Source: Gaeumannomyces sp. JS-464 (Eukaryota; Ascomycota; Sordariomycetes; Magnaporthales; Magnaporthaceae). From it: a DNA stretch of 64,000 nt. The DNA lies in assembly GCA_002197995.1 (NCBI GenBank), contig NGZR01000002.1, forward strand, positions 682,001 to 746,000. Reading direction: 5' to 3'. The notes below the pieces were generated by a model that saw only the letters and a list, made by a program, of their open reading frames with translations, searched no databases and was not told where the DNA came from. The translations under genes were made by a program, and so were the position numbers. Shown here in pieces: positions 1 to 9,310 of this stretch (positions within the stretch are counted from its first letter, which is position 1; each line of letters starts with the position of its first letter).

Positions 1-2027
1 CGACAAGTCAGTTTCTGCAATGCAGCCGAATGTTGACGGTTGCCGATGGGGGAAACACCCACACCAGAAGCATCCCCCTGCGCCAATGACCACCGGTTCA
101 ATGACTAACGCTCCCAGCTTGTTTCCCTGGTCGATGTAGCAGCGGATCTTTTCCTCCGCGTACCTCTCGTACACCGCAACCTCTGCGCCGTGTTTTCGCC
201 GCGCGAGGTCAAAAACGTCGTGGAGCGTTTCGAATTCGAGCGCAGGCAGCGTCTGAGTTCCCATAGCCTCGGGCAAGCGCACCACCCACCGGCCTTTGAC
301 ACACGAGACGGTCGCGTAGTCCAGCCACAGACCCCGTCCTGAATACCAGTCTACCTTGTGGTTGAAGCTCCCTGGCTCGGCACATTCCATCGCGCCAAGG
401 GTGTCGCCATGGTAGCCACCCTTGAGCGCCAGAACGCCCACGTGCTCGGCCTTGGGCGCCCTTCCCATCTTGGCCGGGCCGCCATCTGCCGCATTTGTCG
501 TCCCCTGCGGCGCGCCCCAGCCGTAGCGCCGTCCCGCCGCCCGCAGCGCCATCTTGAGCGCGACCTCGATGCCGGTGCTGCCGTTGTCGGAGTAGAAGAC
601 GCGTCTGAGCCGGTGGTTCCCGGCCCGGCTCATCCCGGCAAGGAGCGTCTCGGCTAGCGCTAAGGCGGGTTCGTGCACGGCTTCGGCGAACATGACGTGC
701 CCGTAGCGTCCGGCCGCGTACGCCGCAGCCAGCGTCAGGGACGGAGAGCCGTGTCCGAGGCCCTGGGTCCACCACGAGGCAGAGCCGTCGAACGACGGCT
801 GGAGGAGCGATGACGCTGCGGCTGTTGCTGCGGCTGCTGCTGGTGCTGAAGAAGACCTCGGATCCCGAGATGGTGGAACGTTGGGAGCGCCTGCAGAGAG
901 ACACCTGGCCTCGGATGGTGCGGCCGTCGCCTGTGTTGCGAGCGTTTGGAAAAAGTCCCCCTTGGCGCTGTCAATAACCGTAATGTCGGAAGGACGCAGC
1001 AGCTTCTGCTGCGTGAAGGGGTACCATATCTTCCGGTATGCCGTAGTAGACATCGACTCCAGCCTCCGGACTCGCTCTGCGTGCCTCTCGGCCAGGCGCT
1101 TCACGATATTGCCCACTCTGACCCCGGACCCCACAGCCGGGCGTAGTATGCCCGCATTCGCTCTTCGTCTGTTTGCACTGTCCTTGTCGCAGGGGCGGTG
1201 CATCAACGCCCACAACCGGCACCCAAACCGGGCGCCAAAGTACTCCTTCAGATAGGCGGCGTTTTGGTGTACGACGTCCTCAACACAAGAGGACGCTTTC
1301 GACGTCGTAGCCCCGCATCTTGAGGGCTCGAAGGCGGAGACTGGTTAGCGAGATGCCCGAAGTTTGGCGTCTCCGATCAGCACCACAGGCAGACGCAGGG
1401 CCGCGTACAGGTCTGCCTGGGTGGTGCCCGAGGGCGAGGGTGAGTGCACGCCGCCGGCCGTCTCGAGGAAGAGCCAGCCGGGGCCCGAGGTGGCGGCTCG
1501 AGAGCAGCTGGCATGAACGAGGGACAGGAGTTTTGCGTCGGTTGGAGCCTGTTGTCGGGGAATCACATGAGTTGCGCTGAGTCGACATGAGGCTCGACGT
1601 CTTGGGGGAAGACTGACCCGACCTCGTGCCGCGGCATGCGGACTGACGGGCTGCGGGTATTGAAGCAGTGTGGTCGAAAGGACATCAGGCGCGTGGAGCG
1701 CGACATGGCTGGAGGAATATGGCCATGAGAAGGAGCTTTGAACAAGCCACATGGGACGATGGATCGCCTCTGTATTTCATGTTTTAATTGACCCCCAGAC
1801 TTAAGAGACTTCGGGTGAGTGGAATGGGGAGACCAACACTGTGCATCTGCCTCATCATCCGGCCCCGTAGACACGGGCTTCAGGAAGCTGGTCTTCTCCC
1901 CGCTGTACAACGCTCTCGCGGCTCGGCAGAGCAATGTCGCCAGCACTGTCTTGCCGACATTAGTGTTGGCGCCGTAGACCTGATAGATGCGGAGGTTGCG
2001 CCACAGTAGTGAGCCGACTGGCGCCAT
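1..2027 (-). CDS. bioDA: bifunctional dethiobiotin synthetase / DAPA aminotransferase (partial, frameshifted)
   Basis: Two steps of biotin synthesis: KAPA to DAPA (PLP aminotransferase) and DAPA to dethiobiotin (ATP-dependent ligase), fused as in fungal BioDA and plant BIO3-BIO1. Start at 2027 (MAPVG). The synthetase half comes first, with P-loop GANTNVGKT, then QPVSPHAAA and ETAGGVHSPSPSGTTQADLY. An intron of about 1839-1709 restores a clean reading (ADAHHVALHAPD). The aminotransferase half runs to the left edge without a stop: WYPFTQQK, ASWWTQGLGHGS, YSDNGSTGIEVALKMALR, GGYHGDTLGAMECAEPGSFN, GALVIEPVVIGAGG. The PLP lysine lies beyond the window. Between about 1360 and 1290 the conserved GISLT...ALKMRGYDVESVLL is out of frame with both flanks and an in-frame TAA lies at 1347-1345, so the gene is either damaged or misassembled there. 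Family call is firm; activity is doubtful. Confidence 0.9.
1709..1839 (-). other. probable intron in bioDA
   Basis: On the minus strand, removing GTGTTGG...CCTCCAG joins DDEADA to HHVALHAPDVLSTT in phase and leads into QPVSPH. The intervening reading (CWSPHSTHPKSL) resembles no synthetase. The donor is not a strong fungal consensus, so the exact donor is tentative. Confidence 0.6.
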
Positions 2028-2446
2028 TACGTTGCCGGTGGCGCGACCAAGAAGCGCCTTTGTGTGATATTGGGATTTGGGGAGAACGACAATGGAAACT
2101 GTGACACAAACGCATGTGGCTCCGTGACGCCCGATGCGCCTGCGATACGGTGGATGTGCCACGTACTGCAGGGGCTAATTGGGTGTCTACGAGTCTGATT
2201 GAAGAAGGTTCTAGTTACACACTTCCTCATCGCAGGGTTAGGTTTTATAGTGCAAAACACGGTGGTTGGGATGTGGGGGCTGTGTGCCCTGAATCACGCC
2301 CTGACAGGGATCCTCAGGCGTGTTGCCTGGAGAGGCTCTTTGGACCAAGCATGATCAACGCCTTTTTTACCCCGCTCGCCGAGCCGTCTCGCGCCGCGGC
2401 TCGATCTTGTCCTCGGCCTTCATCAAGCCCGCCTTTCCTTGTAAAA
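2028..2446. promoter_or_regulatory. bidirectional bioDA/bioF intergenic region
   Basis: The shared upstream region of the divergent bioDA and bioF genes. An open frame continues upstream of bioF to 2114 but shows no synthase similarity. No TATA box or known operator was recognised. The compact divergent arrangement suggests co-regulation; that is inference. Confidence 0.5.
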
Positions 2447-3811
2447 ATGCCGGGCAAAAGCTCGCCGCTGGAAACCACACTCGGCGGCATCCTGGAACGC
2501 CGCGCCTCCCTCGGCAGGCTGCGCGGCCTTAGCCCGCCCAACGCACCCGACGCCGTCGACTTTTCCTCCAACGACTATCTGTCCCTGTCCTCGTCGTCCG
2601 AGATCCACCGGGCGTTCGTGGGGCGACTGCGGCAAGACCGCGGCCGGCTTGGGTCCGGAGGATCGCGCCTCCTGGACGGTAACTCGTCGCTGGCGGAGCG
2701 GTTAGAGCGCAAGATAGCGCGCTTCCACGGCGCCGAGGCCGCATTGCTCTTCACTTCGGCCTTCGACGCCAACGTGGGTCTGCTCGCGTGCGTACCGCAG
2801 CCGGGCGATATCATCCTGTACGACGAGCTCATCCATGCGAGCGTGCACGACGGGATGCGACTGAGCCGGGCGGGCAAGACGGTGCCCTTCAGCCACGCCA
2901 GCGTCGTTGCAAAGCCTGCAGCAGCTTCGTTAGACACAGGCATGTCTGACCCTGACGGGGGAGCCGCGGGGTCGGGGTCTGCGAGCCTGGACGCCACACT
3001 CCGCACGCTGACAGCCGGCGACGGAGGAGCAAGAGTCAAGCAGGGCCGGACCAGCGTCTTCATCTGCGTCGAGGGCATCTACAGCATGGACGGCGATGTG
3101 CTGTCCCTCGCCACGCTCGTGGCCACGCTCGACAGGCATCTGCCCGCTCGCAATTGCTACGTCATCGTCGACGAGGCGCACTCGGTCGGCGTCGTCGGGC
3201 CCCGAGGACGGGGTGTCGTGGCGGACGCGGGGCCCGAGCTGCAGGCGCGCGTGTGGGCGCGCGTGCTGGGCTTCGGCAAGGCCATGGGCTGCACGGGCGG
3301 GGCGGTACTGTGCTCGGACGTGGCGCGGCGCTACCTTATCAACTACGCGCGGACGCTGATCTACACCACGGCCATGGGCGATCCGGCCTTGGCCGCACTG
3401 GATGCCGTGTACGACTTCATCGTGGACGGAGGGGCCGAGGCGAGGAGGAGGCGCTTGCGGGGACTGGTGCGGCTTGCGCACCGAACCCTGCTGTCGCTGG
3501 CACGGGACCGAGACAGCAGGAGAAGCTTGATACGAGTGGGAGCTGGTCTCCCGACGTCGCCCATTATTCCGGTTCTGACACCGCAGGCGCGTAGTCTGGC
3601 CGCACATTGTCAGCGTGCAGGCTTCATCGTGCGGCCCATTGTGGCGCCGACGGTGCCGTACGGGAAGGAGAGAGTGCGGGTGTGTCTACATGCCGGAAAC
3701 ACGGCCCGGGATGTGCTTGGTCTTGGGACAGCCATCGAGATGTGGATACAACGGCAGGAGCAGATGTCGGGGGTTTCCACGGCTGTTGTCACCACCAGGG
3801 CAAGGCTGTAG
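2447..3811 (+). CDS. bioF: 8-amino-7-oxononanoate (KAPA) synthase, peroxisomal type
   Basis: PLP enzyme of the alpha-oxoamine synthase family that condenses pimeloyl-thioester with alanine to KAPA, the first committed biotin step. The start at 2447 gives 454 aa, has a good context (AAAAATGCC), and begins with SPLETTLGGILERRASLGRL, where family similarity starts. An in-frame ATG at 2351 would add 32 residues. Motifs in order: DFSSNDYLSL, GSGGSRLLDGNSSLAERLE, YDELIHASVHDGMRLSRA, CVEGIYSMDGD, DEAHSVGVVGPRGRG, and LGFGKAMGCTGGAV with the PLP lysine. The C-terminus is ARL, a PTS1-like tripeptide, matching the known peroxisomal location of fungal KAPA synthases. A low-complexity insert lies before the SLDATLRTL segment. 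No frameshift. Divergent from bioDA and convergent with bioB. Confidence 0.93.
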   Translation: MPGKSSPLETTLGGILERRASLGRLRGLSPPNAPDAVDFSSNDYLSLSSSSEIHRAFVGRLRQDRGRLGSGGSRLLDGNSSLAERLERKIARFHGAEAALLFTSAFDANVGLLACVPQPGDIILYDELIHASVHDGMRLSRAGKTVPFSHASVVAKPAAASLDTGMSDPDGGAAGSGSASLDATLRTLTAGDGGARVKQGRTSVFICVEGIYSMDGDVLSLATLVATLDRHLPARNCYVIVDEAHSVGVVGPRGRGVVADAGPELQARVWARVLGFGKAMGCTGGAVLCSDVARRYLINYARTLIYTTAMGDPALAALDAVYDFIVDGGAEARRRRLRGLVRLAHRTLLSLARDRDSRRSLIRVGAGLPTSPIIPVLTPQARSLAAHCQRAGFIVRPIVAPTVPYGKERVRVCLHAGNTARDVLGLGTAIEMWIQRQEQMSGVSTAVVTTRARL

Positions 3812-3838
3812 TCTACCGGTTTTATTGTTTTTATCCAG
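3812..3838. terminator. convergent bioF/bioB 3' spacer
   Basis: Only 27 bp separates the two stop codons and it is T-rich on the plus strand (GGTTTTATTGTTTTTATCC). The two transcripts must overlap or share polyadenylation signals. No defined hairpin; fungal 3' ends are not expected to have one. Confidence 0.35.
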
Positions 3839-4944
3839 CTACGATGAAGAAGAAGAGCAGTCTGCCTGCCCCTCCTTGGGCTGTCTGCCACCACCAGTGT
3901 CCGCCGGGGCTGCCTCCTTCCTGAAGCTTGCCATCGGCCGCAGCCCCCATCTCCGAAACATGGCCTGGTCTTCGTCGTAGCCGTTGCACTCGGTCGTCAA
4001 CATCTTGTCGCCCGTGAAGATGGCGTTGGCCCCGGCCATGAAGCACAGCGCTTGCCTCTCCTCGTTCATGGTCTTCCTGCCGGCCGCGATGCGCACAATG
4101 GTCCCCGGCATCACGATCCGCGCCGTCGCAATCGTCCGCAGCATCGTTGTGAAGTCGACCGGCTCCCTATCCCCAACGGCGTCCCTCGGATGGGTACCAG
4201 CGCATTGACAGGGAAGCTCTCCGGGTGCATCGGCAGCGTCGCCACCGTGTGCAGCAGGCCCACGCGGTCCGCGTCGGCCTCGCCGAGGCCCAGGATGCCG
4301 CCGCTGCACACGTGGACGCCAGCATCTCGCACGTGCGCTAGGGTAGCCAGCCGCTCGTCGTAGGTGCGAGTTGAGATGACGCTCGGGTAGAACTCGCGGC
4401 TGGTATCGAGGTTGTGGTTATAGGCCGTCAGGCCCGCCGCGCCCAGCTCCCGCGCCTGGGCCGCGTCGATCATGCCGAGCGTTACGCACGCCTCCATGCC
4501 CAGCGCCCGCACACCACGCACCATGGCCACAACGCGCCCGAGCGCGGCTCGCCGCCCGCGCATGTCGCGCCACGCCGCCCCCATGCAGAAGCGCGTCGCG
4601 CCCGCGTCCCGCGCCGCCCGCGCCGCCGCGAGCACGCGGTCGACACTCTCGGCCTTTTGGGCCTCCAGGCCCGTGCCGGACTGGTACCGCGTCGACTGCG
4701 CGCAGTACGCGCAGTCCTCGCTGCAGCCGCCCGTCTTGATGTTCATGAGCGTGCACAGCTGGACCTCGCCCGGCGCGTGGAAGCGCGCGTGCACGGCCGC
4801 CGCCGCCGACACTAGTGGGAGCAGCGGTCGGTGGTAGATGGACGCGATCTCGGCGCGCGTCCAGTCCGTCCGTGGGGCGGGGGCCGTCTTAACCCGGCGT
4901 GCGGCGAGGCACCGTGAGGTACTACTGCGAAAAGGCGAAAGCAT
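3839..4944 (-). CDS. bioB: biotin synthase (radical SAM), one frameshift
   Basis: Inserts sulfur into dethiobiotin to make biotin. Start at 4944: MLSPFRSSTSRCLAARR, arginine-rich and without acidic residues, a probable mitochondrial presequence as in yeast Bio2. The radical-SAM motif GGCSEDCAYCAQS supplies C74, C78 and C81. Further motifs: FCMGAAWRDMRGR, EACVTLGMID, YNHNLDTSREFYP, VCSGGILGLGEADADRV, NALVPIRGTPLG. Near 4172-4180 the frame shifts by one base: GTPLG continues as DREPVDFTTMLRTIATARI in the next frame, then AAGRKTMNEERQALCFMAGAN and GDKMLTTECNGYDED. Restoring one G in TTGGGGATAGGG gives about 368 aa, normal length. Either a consensus error at a G run or a real lesion. Ends 27 bp from the bioF stop. 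Confidence 0.9.
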
Positions 4945-5460
4945 CCTAACAACGTCAGGCTAATAGTGTAACGTCGTGGTCGGGTAATAACTGGTACACG
5001 ACGACGTGAGCACGCCGCTTCCTAGCAAAGGGGACAGACAGGGTGGGGGAATGAGACGAACAGAAGCGGTCGACCCCTCCTCGCTTATCTCGGGAGGAAA
5101 CTTCTGTGGGTTGAACCATAATACGAATACGAGACCCGTCGCGACCGGAAATCCCCATTTCCGATCAAATCAAAATCCACCCGTTTGTTACTTAAGGACA
5201 GAGTATTCCGTACACGACCTCCCCTGGAGGCTAGAAAAGGTCTGTACATTTTAAGGCGCAGCTGTTTGTGACGGCCCAGGGCAGTTCACCGCACGCCACA
5301 GGCATCCACGTGAGCACGCGCCGCGGAATAGCCCGTGCGATAAGATGCCGCCCCGCTTATTCTACCGCATCGCGCCTCTTTTCCCTTTTCCCTTTTCCCT
5401 TCCCATAAAAGAGTCTTTCGTCCATAGCATTAATTGAACCTGGCTGCGAAGCCTACTCGC
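4945..5460. other. intergenic region between bioB and the transposon block
   Basis: Upstream region of bioB on the minus strand. Base composition is normal, unlike the sequence to the right. No coding potential was recognised. It holds a pyrimidine tract at about 5379-5405 followed by CATAAAAG. The first transposon relic begins near 5461. Confidence 0.6.
5379..5405 (+). repeat. short TTTTCCC tandem pyrimidine tract
   Basis: About four copies of a 6-7 bp TTTTCCC unit, directly followed by CATAAAAGAG. Such CT-rich tracts occur in fungal promoters, but no gene follows; only a dead LINE fragment starts about 60 bp later. Confidence 0.6.
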
Positions 5461-5985
5461 CTTAATCGTGACACATACGACAAGCCGCAGGAAGCCCTGG
5501 CAACCCTGCAACTTTACGATGGTTAAGCGTCTTTTTCGACCAAAGGCTTAACTTTAAACAGCACGTTAACAACAAGGCCGCCAAAGCCCAAAACGTTGCC
5601 AACCACCTCCGGAGGCTTACCAATTCGGTGGGGGGGGCTACCGGCACATTCGGTGCATAAAGCCGTCACAACGATTATCATCCCGACGGCACTGTACGAG
5701 GCTGAAGTGTGGTATAAAGGTAAAACCAAATCATACCCATATAAGCCCGCACAACAATAACGCATTCGCCAAGGCCACCTGATCGAACGGGTTAATAAAG
5801 CCTTAATTGCGTCTCTCGGGCGGTGGTACCAGCTTGGAAAACCATACCGATAAAGCTTTGCACTACGAATCCGGCATCCACCTTTTCGAATTTACCAATT
5901 CTTAGCATTGCGCTGTTAGTGCACACTGCCAAATTGCATACAAATCTTTAACACCCGCCAATTAGCGACTTAACACCAATAACCA
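5461..5985 (+). mobile_element. Tad1-type LINE fragment (end of RT and following region)
   Basis: Plus-strand translation, ignoring stops, gives FFDQRLNFKQHVNNKAAKAQ, then IIPTALYEAEVWYKGKTK and VNKALIASLGRWYQLGKPYR. These match the part of Tad1-like LINE reverse transcriptase after the catalytic core. The same segment recurs at about 16556-16766 and 27425-27560 in a second LINE copy. Many C-to-T changes have made stops. Truncated at both ends; the right limit, where LINE ORF1 sequence begins, is approximate. Confidence 0.8.
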
Positions 5986-6289
5986 CGCCCGCCAACGGCG
6001 CTAGCGACGGCAACATGCCGTTGCCAACAGCCCCCCCTTCGGCTAATAGGGTGGCGCGCGCCCTCCTCGTCGGCCTAACGGCCCGGAGGAACGCGTCGCT
6101 GCCACCCGGGCCCCCCGCGCGTTAGCGCACCCGACCACGCCGTCCCCGTTGCGGAATTAACAACACCTAATAGGGCCCGATTAGGGCCAGGAAGGCTCCC
6201 ACGACGGCAGCACCGGCACAAGTGCCCTTCCCCCCTTTTCTTAACGCCGGCGTACGCGCCTACTTGTCGGGTTGGCCGCGGCGGCCGCG

Positions 6290-7900
6290 GAGGAAATTAT
6301 TGCGAGCTATAGCCGCAAATAACAACAAACGGTTTTAATTTGCGCCACGTTAGCCCGATTTATCGACGCCGGCATTGCTTCCCTTTCGGCGCAAGCAATT
6401 TTTGAAATTAACGGCTGGAAAGATTGTTTTATCGACTACGTTAAACAAGCCTTTTTCGGCTTACTTACGCCGGCCGAAAAGGAAAAAAGCTTATACGGGG
6501 CTTCGGAGCCTTCCCAACGCACGCCCTTAGCCGTTTACGCGTTGGTAGCCCGGAAGGGTTACCAATAACTTTAACAACCCGCACAGGCTTATTGGAACCG
6601 TACGCTTTAAATTATCCGGGCATTTCGCTTATTAACAAGCTTTAAAGCCAATTTCCGAATGTTCGTTAGGATTTCGAAAAAACGGCAGGCTTAAGCTAAT
6701 TAACAAACGGGCTTTAACATTCGTAAAGCTTTTGCCGATAGTAAAAACCCTGCCGTTTACGACGGCCGACGTCCCGGAGGCGTACCGATCTTTTACCGGG
6801 TTCGTATTAAAAGTAAAAACGGCCGATATTTAAAACCGGCTTTTGCAATACCGATTTAAATTAGGCCGTTTATATAACGTTAAAAAAATCGAAAAGCTCG
6901 AAATTTGGTATAATTACGTAATTTCCGGCTGCTTTACCTTTTTAACTAACGGTTTTAAACAATGCGTTTTAATATCGGATAAACTGGTTCGAAAAGAAGT
7001 AAAAGCCTAAATAAAGCATAAACCGGTAAACATTAAGCTTTTTAAAGCCGGCGTCGATTACTAAAAGCGTATATCGTAAATTATATCCCTTTATTCGCAA
7101 ATAGCCGGGTTTAGGCTTTAAAAAATCACTTTTTTCTTACGCCGCGTATAATAACATTCGCCGGTTACCTAGCATACTTTTAGCTGCCACGGCTTCCACG
7201 TGGCTCGTAATTACGCCCGGGCCGATAAATGCTTTCGGTGCGGGAAAATAAACGACGACCAGCACGTACAACCGTGTACGCCCCCCCCGCAATGCGCGAA
7301 CTGCTCGGGCCCGTACTTAGCCGACCACCCGAATTGCTTTATAAAGCTTGTACGGGTAAACGGAATGCTAAAGCATTTAACCCGTAAAGAAAAAGGCGCG
7401 GTTAGGAAATTAAGCGCATAAGCATACCGGGCGGCGGTAAAAAAAGGTGGAAGCCGCCGCTGCCGCCGCTATCGCCGCGGCCGCCGCGGCCGCCGCTGCC
7501 GCTACCACTAACGCTTTTCTTGCAACCGCGGTTATTACGGACAATTCCGTTATAACCGCTACCGCTAATGCTAATCCCGCGGCCGGTACCGGCAACGCTG
7601 CTGCTTTCGTTACCCCCGCCGCCGCCGCCGTTCCTGCCGCTGCTACCACCGTTAACGCTGCCGAAAAAAGCCCGGCAGGCCCGCCGGCCCGGAAAGCGTG
7701 GCTCGTACAGCTGATAAAGAAAAGCACCTTGCCAAAAAACTTAAAGTTAGTTTTAACAACCAATACAAAGTACTGGCGGATATGGAACTGGACTTTTTCG
7801 AGCCCGAAAGGGCTATTAAAATAACTGGAAACCCCCCGAAGGAAACCGACGGTACCGCCGGCTAATAACTTTAAAGCCAAAGCTTTTAATACATTAACGC
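6290..7900 (+). pseudogene. LINE ORF1 (gag-like, zinc knuckle) relic
   Basis: Readable pieces: SLYGASEPSQRTPLAVYALV (about 6490), VAEAYRSFTG-like near 6780, IEKLEIWYNYVISGCF (about 6890), and an uninterrupted stretch 7200-7421 with CFRCGKINDDQHVQPC and CANCSGPYLADHPNC. These are paired CCHC-like knuckles of Tad1 ORF1 proteins. The end is an alanine-rich tail. Stops from C-to-T changes break it. Confidence 0.7.
7441..7680 (+). repeat. GCC/GCT-rich alanine-coding tract in LINE ORF1
   Basis: About 240 bp of imprecise GCN triplets giving an alanine-rich reading with Thr, Val and Pro. It keeps many CpG dinucleotides while its surroundings have become AT-rich. The minus-strand reading is also alanine-rich and is a shadow. 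Confidence 0.7.
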
Positions 7901-8094
7901 CGCTTTTACGTATGCCAGCAGCCAACCGGATACAATAAACGCATAGTAATAAGGCCCGGCGTTTAAAGCTTCGGCCCGAACGCCGTGCTTTAACCGCCGC
8001 TTAAACGAACGTTTAACGCAGCTAAAAAACGAGGGCTATTTTATTTTAACTATTTTAAAGCCAAAATATCGACGTAATACTAATGCAAAAGCCT

Positions 8095-9105
8095 TTTAGC
8101 GCGTGGAAAAAAAAGCTTATGCATTACACCTACCCGTCGTATAAGCTATTTACCCCGGTAAATAGCTAACACGATTACCAAATTAAACCTAAAATGATAA
8201 TTTACGTGCGGAAAAACCCGGGGCTTCGGCCGGTAGCGGACCGGCCGGCAGGCAACACTTGGGACATTTTTTAGCTTACCGTCGCCGGGTGCACTTTTGT
8301 TAACGTATATAGGCTTTTAAAAAACCTTTCGAAACTTTTGTTAACCTTTTGCTACGTTAACGCTTAACGGCAAAATGCATTATAACTAGGGACTTTAACG
8401 CAGGGTTTCGGCGTAAAATCCGGTTAAAAATAATAAAAATAAAAGCTAAAATATAGCCTAATAGGCTAATATTTATAACTTTTTTTTATTTACCAACTTA
8501 GGTTAACTTACGTATAACGATAAGGGCGTTTTAAATTTTACCTTTTTTAACGCCCTTTTAATAACAGCGGAAATCGACTTTTTACTAGCAACCGATTCGG
8601 ACTACCGCTTAATACGGATCGAAATTCCTAACCGCAATAATTCCGTTCCGGATTGCCGGCGTATTACGTTACCAAACGATAAACTACCGTTTTTCGCGAA
8701 CGCGGTAATAACGAGGGCCGGCAGTTTACCGCTATTTATAAATCCATGCACGGCGGATTATTTAAATAAAGCGGCTAAAGCATTAATAAACTTGTTAAAA
8801 AATGCGTTAATAGCTTTTAGCCGAGGGTTTAAAGCTAAAAGAAAAAGCTAACCTTGGTAGAACGAAAAATGCGCTAACGCATAACAGGACTTTGCAAAAG
8901 CTATGGCAAATGGGGGGCTTTTTACGGCCGAAGCCCGTGTTTTAAAAGCAACGATCCAGGCGGCTAAAAACAGCATTAGGCCAGCGTGTTAAAAGAAGTA
9001 GATTTTCCAATAGCGTTATACCGGACCGTAAAATGGCACAAACTTACACCGGTTATACGGCTCCCCCCGTTAAATATTAACGGGGAAGTGATAATAGCCC
9101 CGGGG
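8095..9105 (+). pseudogene. LINE ORF2 endonuclease relic (before Gypsy-A)
   Basis: Plus-strand reading: HYTYPSYKLFTPV, then MIIYVRKNPGLRPVADRPAG, FWLTVAGCTFVNVYR, SDYRLIRIEIPNR and KWHKLTPVIRLPPLNINGE. This is the AP-endonuclease and the linker to the RT of Tad1 LINEs. The ORF is cut at 9105 by Gypsy-A and continues at 15503. Confidence 0.7.
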
Positions 9106-9310
9106 TATCGCGAACAGTAGTAAGAACTAGTTGGATTGCGATATATGGTTAGGTTCGATTTTGTACAGGAGAAAGTTGGAGGCCGGAAGCCGGGCGGGCA
9201 GGCTTGTAAGGAAAGCTTTGCAAAAGCCCCACCTCCTTTATCGTGCCGATAAAAGTAGGGGTTACCCTGCCTTGCCAGTGGGCCCCTTCCACCTTTTGCC
9301 GGCTATAACA
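9106..9310 (-). repeat. Gypsy-A LTR (3' LTR in element orientation)
   Basis: 205 bp, TATCGCGAACAG...GGCTATAACA on the plus strand. Nearly the same sequence recurs at 15293-15497. Less AT-mutated than its partner. Confidence 0.9.

Noticed and set aside
209..904. 231-codon minus-strand ORF
   Set aside because: Shadow frame of the bioDA aminotransferase half. The true frame has YSDNGSTGIEVALKMALR and no stop before the window edge.
1..4944. Bacterial origin of the biotin genes
   Set aside because: Fused bioDA, an intron, organelle targeting signals and no operon structure fit the standard fungal cluster.
7410..7925. 171-codon alanine-rich minus ORF
   Set aside because: Complement of the GCC-rich tract in LINE ORF1; no independent support.
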